DNA of 64,000 nucleotides from Alistipes senegalensis JC50 (GTDB lineage Bacteria > Bacteroidota > Bacteroidia > Bacteroidales > Rikenellaceae). The notes below the pieces were generated by a model. That model saw only the letters and a program-made list of their open reading frames with translations, had not been told where the DNA came from and searched no databases. Positions 17,656-25,426 of this stretch are shown in pieces (position 1 is the stretch's first letter; every line of letters begins with the position of its first letter). Made by a program: the position numbers and the translations under genes. The stretch is from positions 1,426,001-1,490,000 of the forward strand of contig NZ_CP102252.1 of assembly GCF_025145645.1 (NCBI RefSeq), in the 5' to 3' direction.

Positions 17656-17874
17656 TTATTTGTACCGGAAAGATATACGTCCCTTCGTAAGATCGTAGGG
17701 CGTCATCTCCACTTTTACTTTATCTCCGGGAAGGATCTTGATGTAGTGCATACGCATCTTCCCCGAGATATGGGCCGTGAGCACGTGGCCGTTGTCCAGC
17801 TCGACGCGGAACATCGCGTTGGACAGTGCCTCGATGATCGTCCCGTCCCGTTCGATAGCAGCTTGTTTTGCCAT
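17656..17874 (-). CDS. infA: Translation initiation factor IF-1
   Basis: 72-residue single OB-fold protein that binds the A site of the 30S subunit during initiation. MAKQAAIERDGTIIEALSNA, FRVELDNGHVLTAHISGKMR and GDKVKVEMTPYDLTKGRI are diagnostic. It begins 6 bases after map. Confidence 0.98.
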   Translation of the reverse strand: MAKQAAIERDGTIIEALSNAMFRVELDNGHVLTAHISGKMRMHYIKILPGDKVKVEMTPYDLTKGRISFRYK

Positions 17875-17880
17875 AGAGTC

Positions 17881-18657
17881 TCAGTTGTTTATTGCCTGTT
17901 CGATGATACTGAAATCCGTCAATACGTCGGGGCCCGATTTGCGAACCGCAACGGCGAACTCATAGTGCGCCGCCGGTTTGCGGTCCCGCGTGCGGACCGT
18001 CCAGCCATCCTGTTCGAAAACCACCGCTTTGGTCCCCATGTTGATCATGGGTTCGATGCAGATGACCATGCCCTCCCTGAGCAATGGTCCCCTGCCGCGT
18101 GCGCCGTAATTGGGAACGCCGGGGTCTTCGTGCATTCTGCGACCCAATCCGTGTCCCTCCAATTCGCGCACCACGCCGTAGCCGAAGCTCTCGGCGTGTT
18201 CCTGCACGGCCGCCGACACGTCGCCTACGCGGTTGCCGGTCTTGGCCTGCGCCGTACCTTTATAAAGAGCCTCTTTGGTGACCTCCATCAGCTGCCTTAC
18301 TTCCGCGGCAACCTCTCCCACGGCAAACGTATATGCCGAATCACCAACAAACCCCTTCATAAACGTACCGCAATCGACCGAAACGATGTCGCCCTCTTTG
18401 AGGACGCATTTCGAAGATGGGATACCGTGAACTACCTGTTCGTTTACCGATATGCACAACGAAGCGGGAAATCCCTGATACCCGAGGAAGGCAGGAACTG
18501 CTCCGTGCGCGCGGATGAAATCCTCGGCAATCGAATCCAACTCCTTGGTGGTGACACCCGGACGGATGTGGCGACCCACCTCCGCCAGTGTCCTCGACAC
18601 CAGGATGTTGTTCTCGCGGAGCAGCTCTATCTCCTCGTCTGTCTTCAGATATATCAT
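17881..18657 (-). CDS. map: Methionine aminopeptidase, type I
   Basis: Removes the initiator Met from new proteins. 258 residues with the pita-bread fold metal ligands visible: VSVDCGTFMKGFVGDSAYT (two Asp), GHGLGRRMHEDP (His), MVICIEPM (Glu) and the last Glu near the C-terminus (HYEFAVAVRKSG region). Placed between secY and infA; adk, which sits here in many other phyla, is absent. Confidence 0.97.
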   Translation of the reverse strand: MIYLKTDEEIELLRENNILVSRTLAEVGRHIRPGVTTKELDSIAEDFIRAHGAVPAFLGYQGFPASLCISVNEQVVHGIPSSKCVLKEGDIVSVDCGTFMKGFVGDSAYTFAVGEVAAEVRQLMEVTKEALYKGTAQAKTGNRVGDVSAAVQEHAESFGYGVVRELEGHGLGRRMHEDPGVPNYGARGRGPLLREGMVICIEPMINMGTKAVVFEQDGWTVRTRDRKPAAHYEFAVAVRKSGPDVLTDFSIIEQAINN

Positions 18658-18688
18658 TCTCTTCGCTTAAAACTCTTCGGAAAAACTC

Positions 18689-20065
18689 CTAATGACGACC
18701 TTGGATACGTCCGGTCTTCATCAGACCGTCATAGTGGCGCATCAGCAGGTAGCTCTCGATCTGCTTCAGAGTGTCGAGCACCACGCCGACCATGATCAGC
18801 AGCGACGTACCTCCGTAGAAGTAGGCGAACGCCTGCTGGATGCCCAGGAACTTCATCGCCAGCGCGGGCAGAATCGCCACGATCGCCAGGAAGATCGAAC
18901 CCGGAAGCGTGATGCGCGTCATGATGGTGTCGATGTAGTTCACGGTCTGCTTACCCGGTTTCACTCCCGGGATGAAGCCGCCGTTTCGCTTCATGTCATC
19001 GGCCATCATTTGAGGATTGATGATAATCGCCGTGTAGAAGTAGGTGAAAGCGATTACCAGCACTGCAAGCGTGAAGTTGTACCAGAAACCGGTCATCGAG
19101 CTGAAGGCAGCCGCGAAGGCCGTACCGGAGAACAGCGCCGGAATGAACATCAGAGCCTGCGCGAAGATGATGGGCATCACATTCGCGGCATTCATCTTCA
19201 ACGGGATGTACTGACGCACGCCCCCGTACTGTTTGTTTCCGACGATACGCTTTGCATACTGCACAGGCACCTTGCGGACTGCCTGTACCAGGGCGATCGT
19301 TGCCATGAAGACAAGGAACAGCAGGATCAGCTCGAGGATCAGCATGATGGCGCTGCCGGTGGCCGTCTGGAAACGGGCGTTGACCTCGGCCAACAGCGCG
19401 TGGGGAAGACGTGCCACGATACCGATCATGATGATCAGCGAGATACCGTTACCGATACCCTTGTCGGTGATCTTCTCGCCCAGCCACATGATGAACATGG
19501 TGCCGGCGATCAGAATCGTCGTCGCATAGGCAATGAAGCCGAACGAATTGCCGTAGACGAAAGCGGAAGGCACCTGATGGTACAGGTTGGCCATGTACGC
19601 CGGGCCCTGCAGGAGCAGGACGCCGATCGTCAGGAAGCGCGTCCACTGATTCATCTTGCGGCGGCCGCTCTCACCCTCCTTCTGCATTTTCTGGAAATAC
19701 GGAATCATCATACCCATCAGCTGGATGATGATCGAGGCGGTGATATACGGCATGACTCCGAGCGCCAGGATCGAGGCGTTGCCGAAGGCGCCGCCCGAGA
19801 AGACGTTCAACAGACCCAGAAGTCCGTTGCCCTCCAGCTGGCTGGCATACGCCGACCCCTCGCCCAGGGCGTTGGGGTTGATGCCCGGAATCACGACGAA
19901 ACTGCCCAAGCGGAAGACCAGCAGCAGCCCGATCGTGTAGATCACACGTTTGCGCAGCTCCTCGATCTTGTAGATGTTCTTGAGCGTTTCTACCAATTTC
20001 TTGTTGGTCGCCAAAAGAGCGATTACCACCAAAAAGACGATACCAACAACGAGATACTGATTCAT
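18689..20065 (-). CDS. secY: Preprotein translocase subunit SecY, with N-terminal extension
   Basis: Channel of the Sec translocon in the inner membrane, 458 residues with the usual ten membrane segments. Family sequence starts at KKLVETLKNIYKIEELRKR (residue about 22) and includes FRLGSFVVIPGI, and the periplasmic plug region. Upstream of this are about 20 extra residues, MNQYLVVGIVFLVVIALLA, that look like another membrane helix. No ATG lies at the canonical start, but a TTG (the Leu of KKLVE) could serve instead. 31 bases upstream of map and 22 downstream of rplO. Confidence 0.95.
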   Translation of the reverse strand: MNQYLVVGIVFLVVIALLATNKKLVETLKNIYKIEELRKRVIYTIGLLLVFRLGSFVVIPGINPNALGEGSAYASQLEGNGLLGLLNVFSGGAFGNASILALGVMPYITASIIIQLMGMMIPYFQKMQKEGESGRRKMNQWTRFLTIGVLLLQGPAYMANLYHQVPSAFVYGNSFGFIAYATTILIAGTMFIMWLGEKITDKGIGNGISLIIMIGIVARLPHALLAEVNARFQTATGSAIMLILELILLFLVFMATIALVQAVRKVPVQYAKRIVGNKQYGGVRQYIPLKMNAANVMPIIFAQALMFIPALFSGTAFAAAFSSMTGFWYNFTLAVLVIAFTYFYTAIIINPQMMADDMKRNGGFIPGVKPGKQTVNYIDTIMTRITLPGSIFLAIVAILPALAMKFLGIQQAFAYFYGGTSLLIMVGVVLDTLKQIESYLLMRHYDGLMKTGRIQGRH

Positions 20066-20087
20066 AATTTTTGGGTTCTAAGGTTGC

Positions 20088-20534
20088 TTACAGTTTTTCG
20101 ACGCTGCCGCCGGCTGCCGTGATGGCTGCCTCGGCGCTCTTCGAGAACGCGTGAGCCTTGACAGCGAGCGCCTTCGAGATCGTGCCGTTGCCCAGAATCT
20201 TCACCTTGTCGTTCGACGAGATGAAACCTGCGGCCACGAGCGTATCCACCGTAACCTCCGTGAGCGACTTCTTGGCGGCCAGCTCCTCGAGCGTCGAGAG
20301 GTTGATCGCCTTGAATTCCACTCGCTTCAAGTTGGTGAACCCGAACTTGGGAACGCGACGCTGCAACGGCATCTGGCCACCCTCGAAGCCGAGCTTGCGC
20401 GAGTAACCCGAACGCGACTGTGCACCCTTGTGTCCACGGGTGGCGGTGCCACCGTGACCCGAACCTGCACCGCGGCCGATTCGTTTGTCGTGGTGCGTTG
20501 AACCCTTTGCGGGTTTGAGATTATTGAGTTCCAT
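20088..20534 (-). CDS. rplO: 50S ribosomal protein L15
   Basis: Late-assembly protein of the large subunit, 148 residues. MELNNLKPAKGSTHHDKRIG, GSGHGGTATRGHKGAQSRSG and the C-terminal KVKILGNGTISKALAVKAHA are diagnostic. Directly precedes secY as in most bacteria. Confidence 0.98.
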   Translation of the reverse strand: MELNNLKPAKGSTHHDKRIGRGAGSGHGGTATRGHKGAQSRSGYSRKLGFEGGQMPLQRRVPKFGFTNLKRVEFKAINLSTLEELAAKKSLTEVTVDTLVAAGFISSNDKVKILGNGTISKALAVKAHAFSKSAEAAITAAGGSVEKL

Positions 20535-20562
20535 GCTTAAAATAATCCGTTAGCAGTTAAAC

Positions 20563-20817
20563 TTATTCTGCGGGCTGAGCGGCCTCCTCCTTCACCTCGG
20601 CCTTCTTGGCCTTGGGGGCTGCCTTCTTCGCAGGCGCAGCGACCTCCTCGACCTTGACGAGGTGTTTCACGCGCTCGATCATACCCTTGATGATAGCCGA
20701 GTCGTCGTGCTCGACGCTCGCATTGATCCGCTTCAAACCCAGCGCATCGAGATTCCGGCACTGGCGCGTCGTGGAGCCGATGCGGCTTTTGACCTGGGTG
20801 ATTTTCAATCTTGCCAT
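20563..20817 (-). CDS. rpmD: 50S ribosomal protein L30 with basic/acidic tail
   Basis: L30 core of about 58 residues (MARLKITQVKSRIGSTTRQ, NLDALGLKRINASVEHDD, GMIERVKHLVKVEEV) followed by a 25-residue Ala/Lys/Glu-rich tail (APAKKAAPKAKKAEVKEEA) that most bacterial L30 proteins lack. It is one of three proteins in this cluster with such a tail (also S3 and L17). Confidence 0.96.
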   Translation of the reverse strand: MARLKITQVKSRIGSTTRQCRNLDALGLKRINASVEHDDSAIIKGMIERVKHLVKVEEVAAPAKKAAPKAKKAEVKEEAAQPAE

Positions 20818-20828
20818 GTTCTTCTGAA

Positions 20829-21347
20829 TTAACCGTTAAACACCTTGTCCATCGAGATGCCGCGCAGGCGGGCGACGCTGTGGGCGTCGCGCAGCTCGCA
20901 AAGCGCCTTGATGGTCGCCTTCACCAGGTTGTGGGGGTTCGACGAACCCTTGCTCTTGGCAAGCACGTTCTTCACGCCCACCGACTCCAGCACGGCACGC
21001 ATGGCGCCGCCGGCGATGACGCCCGTACCGGGAGCGGCCGGACGAATCATCACGAGCGAACCGCTGAAACGCGACTCCTGCTTGTGGGGGATCGTGCCGT
21101 TGATCACCGGGATCTTGACGAGGTTCTTCTTGGCATCCTCCACGCCCTTGGCGATGGCCGACTGCACCTCCGAAGCCTTGCCCAGGCCGTAGCCTACCAC
21201 GCCGTCCTCGTTACCTACGACGACGATGGCCGAAAAACTGAACGTGCGACCACCCTTCGTAACCTTGGTAACACGCTGGATGCTGACGAGACGGTCCTTG
21301 AGTTCGAGGTCGCTCGTGCGTACTTTCTTTATGTTGGTATTTGACAT
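20829..21347 (-). CDS. rpsE: 30S ribosomal protein S5
   Basis: Small-subunit protein near the decoding centre, important for accuracy, 172 residues. LKDRLVSIQRVTKVTKGGR, FSFSAIVVVGNEDGVVGYG and PAAPGTGVIAGGAMRAVLE mark both S5 domains. 6 bases after rplR and 11 before rpmD. Confidence 0.98.
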   Translation of the reverse strand: MSNTNIKKVRTSDLELKDRLVSIQRVTKVTKGGRTFSFSAIVVVGNEDGVVGYGLGKASEVQSAIAKGVEDAKKNLVKIPVINGTIPHKQESRFSGSLVMIRPAAPGTGVIAGGAMRAVLESVGVKNVLAKSKGSSNPHNLVKATIKALCELRDAHSVARLRGISMDKVFNG

Positions 21348-21353
21348 AATCGC

Positions 21354-21716
21354 TTAGAATTTAAGTCCGCCTTCGCGTGCTGCTTCGGCCAGCTGTTTAA
21401 CTCTTCCGTGATACAGGTAACCGTTACGGTCGAAAGCGACGGCCGAGATGCCTTTGGCGACGGCGCGCTCGGCGGCCAGTTTGCCCACCAGGGCGGCTAC
21501 TTCGCACTTGTTCTTTCCGGCGGCGGCTTCGGCGACCTCCTTGTCCAGCGAGGAAGCCGTAGCGAGGGTTACACCGGCGAGATCATCAATGAACTGCACG
21601 TAGATCTGCTTGTTGCTACGATATACAGTCATGCGAGGCTGTGCGGGCGTTCCGCTCACGATCTTGCGGATACGCATCTTGATCCTCTCTCTTCTTTCTA
21701 TCTTGTTCAGTGACAT
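21354..21716 (-). CDS. rplR: 50S ribosomal protein L18
   Basis: 5S rRNA-binding protein of the central protuberance, 120 residues. RRERIKMRIRKIVSGTPAQ, RMTVYRSNKQIYVQFIDD and AVAFDRNGYLYHGRVKQLA are typical. Standard spc position. Confidence 0.98.
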   Translation of the reverse strand: MSLNKIERRERIKMRIRKIVSGTPAQPRMTVYRSNKQIYVQFIDDLAGVTLATASSLDKEVAEAAAGKNKCEVAALVGKLAAERAVAKGISAVAFDRNGYLYHGRVKQLAEAAREGGLKF

Positions 21717-21732
21717 AACTTCAGACTATTTA

Positions 21733-22320
21733 CTATTTAGCACCTGCCGATTTACCGGCCTTGCGACGGATCTGCTCGCCTACGAACTTGATACCCTTGC
21801 CCTTGTACGGCTCCGGCTTGCGCAGCGAACGGAGCTTGGCGGCGACCTGGCCGATAAGCTGCTTGTCGATCGACTTGAACGTTACGATGGGGTTGCCCTT
21901 CTTCTCGGTAACAGCCGTAGCGGTCACCTCCTTGGGCAGCAGGAAATGCGTATCGTGCGAATAGCCGAGGCTCATCTCAAGCACCTGGCCTTTGACTTCG
22001 GCCTTGAAGCCGACGCCCACGAGCTCCTGTTTGATCTCATAACCCTTCGACACGCCGATGACCATGTTGTTGATCAGCGCACGGTACAGACCGTGCATCG
22101 AGCGGTGGCGGGGCTGGTTGGTGGGACGGCTCACCAGAACGGCGGGGATCTCCTTGCCCGTGTGAACGTCCGTGTGCGTGCCGACCTCTACCTTGATGTC
22201 CGAGTCAACTTTCTGGCTCAGCGTCCCGAGTGGCCCTTTCACGCTTACCGTATTGTCGGCCGATACCTCTACGGTAACGCCGGCAGGCAGGTTTACAGGT
22301 AATTTACCAATTCTTGACAT
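21733..22320 (-). CDS. rplF: 50S ribosomal protein L6
   Basis: Large-subunit protein near the factor-binding site, 195 residues, slightly longer than usual through a basic C-terminus (RRKAGKSAGAK). MSRIGKLPVNLPAGVTVEV and the end motif EPYKGKGIKFVGEQIRRKAG are diagnostic. Confidence 0.98.
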   Translation of the reverse strand: MSRIGKLPVNLPAGVTVEVSADNTVSVKGPLGTLSQKVDSDIKVEVGTHTDVHTGKEIPAVLVSRPTNQPRHRSMHGLYRALINNMVIGVSKGYEIKQELVGVGFKAEVKGQVLEMSLGYSHDTHFLLPKEVTATAVTEKKGNPIVTFKSIDKQLIGQVAAKLRSLRKPEPYKGKGIKFVGEQIRRKAGKSAGAK

Positions 22321-22345
22321 TGTGTTGTTCTTTAATGATTTGCGA

Positions 22346-22744
22346 TTAGTAGATGTAGCACAGCACCTCGCCGCCCACGTTCTCCTTGCGGGCCTGGGCG
22401 TCGGTCATGATGCCTTTCGAGGTCGAAACGATGGCGATACCCAGACCGTTCAGCACGCGGGGCATGTCCGAAACCGACGCATAGCGGCGAAGACCCGGGC
22501 GGCTGACGCGCTTGAGGTCCTTGATGGCGTTGGTCTTGGTGGCGGCATCCCACTTCAGAGCGATTTTGATCGACGGGTGTCCCTTCTCGTCCTTGTCGAA
22601 TTTGTAAGCGAGAATGTAACCCTGCTCGTAGAGGATCTTGGTTATCTCCTGCTTAATTTTTGAACCGGGAGCTTCAACCACTTTGTGGTTGGCTTTCACC
22701 GCGTTTCTAATTCTGGTCAGAAAGTCCGCAATAGGATCAGTCAT
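22346..22744 (-). CDS. rpsH: 30S ribosomal protein S8
   Basis: 16S rRNA central-domain binder, 132 residues. MTDPIADFLTRIRNAVKANH, the SRPGLRRYASVSDMP motif and the end GIAIVSTSKGIMTDAQAR are diagnostic. It is the first gene after a 643-bp gap in the cluster and has its own promoter candidate at 22880-22910, so the section from rpsH to rplQ can probably be transcribed separately. Confidence 0.98.
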   Translation of the reverse strand: MTDPIADFLTRIRNAVKANHKVVEAPGSKIKQEITKILYEQGYILAYKFDKDEKGHPSIKIALKWDAATKTNAIKDLKRVSRPGLRRYASVSDMPRVLNGLGIAIVSTSKGIMTDAQARKENVGGEVLCYIY

Positions 22745-22879
22745 AACGAATAGAAATTAAAAATTAAAAAATTGGTTAAACTAATATTCTGGCTTTCAGT
22801 CGGTTGACTGTCGTCCGCCGCTTTACAGCCCCTTATCTTCCGCCCCCGCTCGCATACGCACGCGAGGGCCCAAAGCGCG

Positions 22880-22910
22880 CAAATATACGCATTATTTCCC
22901 AAACGGCCAA
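22880..22910 (-). promoter_or_regulatory. Promoter candidate for rpsH onward
   Basis: On the minus strand, TATATTTG (22887-22880) fits TAnnTTTG and TTG (22910-22908) lies 20 bases upstream of it. The leader to the rpsH ATG at 22744 would be about 130 bases. Confidence 0.7.
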
Positions 22911-22962
22911 GATTACCGCCTGATTTTTAGCGATTTTACCGCTGCTCCCGGAATACGGACAA

Positions 22963-22988
22963 TGTTAGCACCCACTATGTTGCTAACA
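22963..22988. repeat. Inverted repeat TGTTAGCA, candidate operator
   Basis: TGTTAGCA (22963-22970) and TGCTAACA (22981-22988) are exact inverted copies 10 bases apart. The right half is also part of a smaller palindrome, TATGTT-GCT-AACATA. The pair lies about 55-80 bases upstream of the -33 element of the rpsH promoter candidate, a possible position for a regulator site. Confidence 0.55.
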
Positions 22989-23139
22989 TATATCCGCACA
23001 AAACTCCCGTTCAGCAACCGGCAGCGCCTCCGGAAATCACCCGGACGCCCCGCTTCCGCAGTTCGCCCCGGTCACCTCCTCCGGCCTCTCGGTCCGAGAA
23101 ATTCGTAACCAAATGTCCAACCCCTCGCTACGCCCCACA

Positions 23140-23179
23140 TATCGGGAAGTTACCGCTTGCAGCGGCACTTTCCCCGATA
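23140..23179 (-). promoter_or_regulatory. Stable hairpin in the rpsN-rpsH spacer
   Basis: TATCGGGAAGT pairs with ACTTTCCCCGATA (one bulged base region), and CCGCT/AGCGG closes the top around TGC. No T-run follows on the minus strand, so it looks more like a folded RNA element than a terminator. Confidence 0.45.
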
Positions 23180-23360
23180 CTGTGACGTATCTACACGGGC
23201 TGCACACCCCTATCTGCCTCAGTTCCTTCGGCAATAAAAAATGAAAAATTCAGCATTAAAAATTTCACTTTACTGCCACGAGCTATGCACTCTCGGACGC
23301 AGAGACCTCTCTGAAGAATGGAAAATAATTCTTAATTCTCCATTCCCGGTTTTTAATTGA

Positions 23361-23387
23361 TTTTCCGGGGATAAACTCCCCGGAAAA
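23361..23387 (-). terminator. Hairpin directly after rpsN
   Basis: TTTTCCGGGGA (23361-23371) and TCCCCGGAAAA (23377-23387) form a perfect 11-bp stem with a 5-base loop, starting at the base after the rpsN stop codon. The tract that follows on the minus strand (TCAATTAAAAA) is not T-rich, so termination may be partial. Confidence 0.5.
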
Positions 23388-23684
23388 TTACCAGCTGGCC
23401 TTCGTAACGCCCGGGATCAGTCCCTTCGAGGCCATCTCGCGGAACTGGATACGGCTGATGCCGAACAGGCGGATGTAGCCTTTGGGACGGCCGGTGATCT
23501 TGCAGCGGTTGTGCTGACGGATCGGATTCGAGTTGCGGGGCAGCTTCGACAGTGCCTGCCATGCCTCCTCGTGGTCCATCTCACCGCTCTTCACCTTGGC
23601 AGCGATCTCCTCGCGTTTGTGAGCATAGCGGTTTGCAAGTTTCGCACGCTTCACCTCGCGGGCCTTCATAGATTCTTTTGCCAT
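23388..23684 (-). CDS. rpsN: 30S ribosomal protein S14
   Basis: 98-residue long form of S14 without the zinc-binding CxxC pairs. MKAREVKRAKLANRYAHKR and SKLPRNSNPIRQHNRCKITG with GISRIQFREMASKGLIPG are typical. It may start at the first Met or at the Met six residues in. It is 3 bases after rplE and is followed by the unusual 643-bp spacer. Confidence 0.98.
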   Translation of the reverse strand: MAKESMKAREVKRAKLANRYAHKREEIAAKVKSGEMDHEEAWQALSKLPRNSNPIRQHNRCKITGRPKGYIRLFGISRIQFREMASKGLIPGVTKASW

Positions 23685-23687
23685 AGC

Positions 23688-24248
23688 TTAGTTGTTCTTT
23701 TTAGCGTTTTTGAAAGGAAGGCCGAACTCGCGGAGCAGGGCATAAGCCTCTTCGTCGGTCTTGGCCGTCGTTACGAACGTAATCTCCATGCCGAAGATCT
23801 TGGTGATCTTGTCGATGTCGATCTCCGGGAAGATGATCTGCTCGGTGATGCCCAGGGTGTAGTTGCCCTGGCCGTCGAACTTCTCGTTGATTCCCTTGAA
23901 GTCGCGGATGCGGGGAAGCGCCACTGCGATCAGACGCTCCAGGAACTCGTACATCTTCGTATCGCGCAGCGTCACGCGCACGCCGATAGGCATGCCCTTG
24001 CGCAGCTTGAAGTTGGAGATGTCCTTGCGCGAACGGGTCTGAACGGCCTTCTGGCCGGTGATCGTCGTCAGCTCGGCTTCAGCCACGTCGATGAGTTTCT
24101 TGTCGGCGACGGCCTGGCCCATACCCTGGTTGATGACGATCTTGACGAGCTTCGGGCACTGCATAATGCTCGAGTAACCGAACTCCTTCATAAGGGCCGG
24201 TTTGATCTGCTCCTTATACTGTGTCTTGAGTGTAGGTACGTATCCCAT
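23688..24248 (-). CDS. rplE: 50S ribosomal protein L5
   Basis: 5S rRNA-binding protein contacting S13 and the P-site tRNA, 186 residues. YKEQIKPALMKEFGYSSIM, GQKAVQTRSRKDISNFKLR and NYTLGITEQIIFPEIDIDK are diagnostic. The start codon overlaps the rplX stop by one base. Confidence 0.98.
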   Translation of the reverse strand: MGYVPTLKTQYKEQIKPALMKEFGYSSIMQCPKLVKIVINQGMGQAVADKKLIDVAEAELTTITGQKAVQTRSRKDISNFKLRKGMPIGVRVTLRDTKMYEFLERLIAVALPRIRDFKGINEKFDGQGNYTLGITEQIIFPEIDIDKITKIFGMEITFVTTAKTDEEAYALLREFGLPFKNAKKNN

Positions 24249-24571
24249 TATTTGATCTCCTCCCCTGACTTTTTAGCGAAACGAACTAATTTACCTTTTG
24301 CATTGAGCTTGCGGCCGACCTTGGTGGGTTTTCCCGACTTGGGGTCGATGAGCATCAGGTTCGAAACGTGGATCGGAGCCTCTTTTTCGATGATGCCGCC
24401 CTGGGGGTTCTGCGCATTGGGCTTGGTGGCCTTCTTGCAGAGGTTCACGCCCTCGACGATGGCACGCTGCTTCGAAACCTCCACCTTCAGTACTTTACCC
24501 GTCTGGCCCTTGCCGTCGCCGGCGATGACCTGAACCTGGTCCCCTTTCTTAATATGTAATTTCACTGACAT
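24248..24571 (-). CDS. rplX: 50S ribosomal protein L24
   Basis: Early assembly protein with a KOW motif, 107 residues: KLHIKKGDQVQVIAGDGKG followed by GKVLKVEVSKQRAIVEGVN. The C-terminal RKLNAKGKLVRFAKKSGEEI is standard. Overlaps rplE by one base. Confidence 0.98.
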   Translation of the reverse strand: MSVKLHIKKGDQVQVIAGDGKGQTGKVLKVEVSKQRAIVEGVNLCKKATKPNAQNPQGGIIEKEAPIHVSNLMLIDPKSGKPTKVGRKLNAKGKLVRFAKKSGEEIK

Positions 24572-24591
24572 ATCCGAAATTGTTTTTATGA

Positions 24592-24957
24592 TTACAATAC
24601 TTCGGGTGCGAGGGAGATAATCTTCATATACTGGTCGCGCAGCTCGCGAGCTACGGGGCCGAATATACGAGTACCGCGCATTTCACCCTGGTTGTTAAGC
24701 AGCACCACGGCGTTGTCGTCGAAACGAATGTACGAACCGTTTGCACGCCTGATTTCCTTCGTGGTTCTTACGACGACCGCCTTCGATACGGCGCCCTTCT
24801 TGACATCGCCCGAGGGGGTCGCGCTCTTCACGGCCACCACGATCTTGTCGCCGATGGATGCGTAGCGACGCTTCGTGCCGCCGAGCACCCGGATGCAGAG
24901 GACCTCCTTCGCACCGCTGTTATCAGCTACTACGAGTCTACTTTCCTGTTGTATCAT
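24592..24957 (-). CDS. rplN: 50S ribosomal protein L14
   Basis: 121-residue protein at the subunit interface. MIQQESRLVVADNSGAKEVL, KGAVSKAVVVRTTKEIRR and GTRIFGPVARELRDQYMKI are diagnostic. 2 bases after rpsQ. Confidence 0.98.
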   Translation of the reverse strand: MIQQESRLVVADNSGAKEVLCIRVLGGTKRRYASIGDKIVVAVKSATPSGDVKKGAVSKAVVVRTTKEIRRANGSYIRFDDNAVVLLNNQGEMRGTRIFGPVARELRDQYMKIISLAPEVL

Positions 24958-24959
24958 AA

Positions 24960-25214
24960 CTACTTAGCTCTTTCAATGATTTGTACTAATCTCCAACGCT
25001 TGGTCTTGCTCAGCGGGCGGGTTTCCATGATGCGCACGGTATCGCCCTCCTTGCAGGTCTCGTCGAGCGACTCGGCGACGAATTTCGTCGTCTTGTTCAC
25101 GAACTTGCCGTAGATAGGATGCTTCACCTTACGTGCTACTGCAACCACAATGGTCTTCTCCATCTTGTTGCTGACAACCACACCGATACGCTCTTTTCTA
25201 AGATTTCTTTCCAT
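24960..25214 (-). CDS. rpsQ: 30S ribosomal protein S17
   Basis: 84-residue OB-fold protein of the small-subunit body. RKERIGVVVSNKMEKTIVV, HPIYGKFVNKTTKFVAES and ETRPLSKTKRWRLVQIIER are typical. Confidence 0.98.
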   Translation of the reverse strand: MERNLRKERIGVVVSNKMEKTIVVAVARKVKHPIYGKFVNKTTKFVAESLDETCKEGDTVRIMETRPLSKTKRWRLVQIIERAK

Positions 25215-25223
25215 AGTTGTTGC

Positions 25224-25415
25224 TTATTTGGCGTTTTTTTGACGCAGAATGGTCAGCATGCGAGCTATATCTCTGCGGTTCTTCTTGATGATCGACGGGT
25301 TCTCGATAGGGGACACTGCGTGCTGCACCTTCAACTTCCCGAGCTGGGCCTTTTCGGTCTCGATGCGTTCCTGCAGGTCCTTGATCGAAATATCCTTGAT
25401 TTCTGCACTTTTCAT
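25224..25415 (-). CDS. rpmC: 50S ribosomal protein L29
   Basis: 63-residue helical hairpin protein near the peptide exit tunnel, contacting trigger factor and SRP. MKSAEIKDISIKDLQERIET and NPSIIKKNRRDIARMLTIL fit the family. Standard rplP-rpmC-rpsQ order. Confidence 0.97.
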   Translation of the reverse strand: MKSAEIKDISIKDLQERIETEKAQLGKLKVQHAVSPIENPSIIKKNRRDIARMLTILRQKNAK

Positions 25416-25426
25416 TTTGCGTTCCC

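Larger units (their letters stand above)
22745..23387. other. 643-bp structured spacer between rpsN and rpsH
   Basis: rpsN and rpsH are normally adjacent, but here 643 bases separate them. No convincing gene is present on either strand; the only frame over 60 codons (23037-23234, minus) shows nothing recognisable. In transcription order the spacer holds a hairpin right after rpsN (23361-23387), AT-rich stretches (23230-23345), a second strong hairpin (23140-23179), a GC-rich stretch, an inverted repeat of TGTTAGCA (22963-22988) and a promoter candidate (22880-22910). It could contain a leader, a small RNA or the remains of an insertion. Confidence 0.7.

Noticed and set aside
22963..22988. Invertible promoter flanked by recombinase sites
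   Set aside because: The half-sites are only 10 bases apart, too close for an invertible segment, and no recombinase gene is near.
23037..23234. A 65-codon minus-strand frame in the rpsN-rpsH gap as a small gene
   Set aside because: No recognisable sequence, its codons run through the strong hairpin at 23140-23179, and it has no start context.
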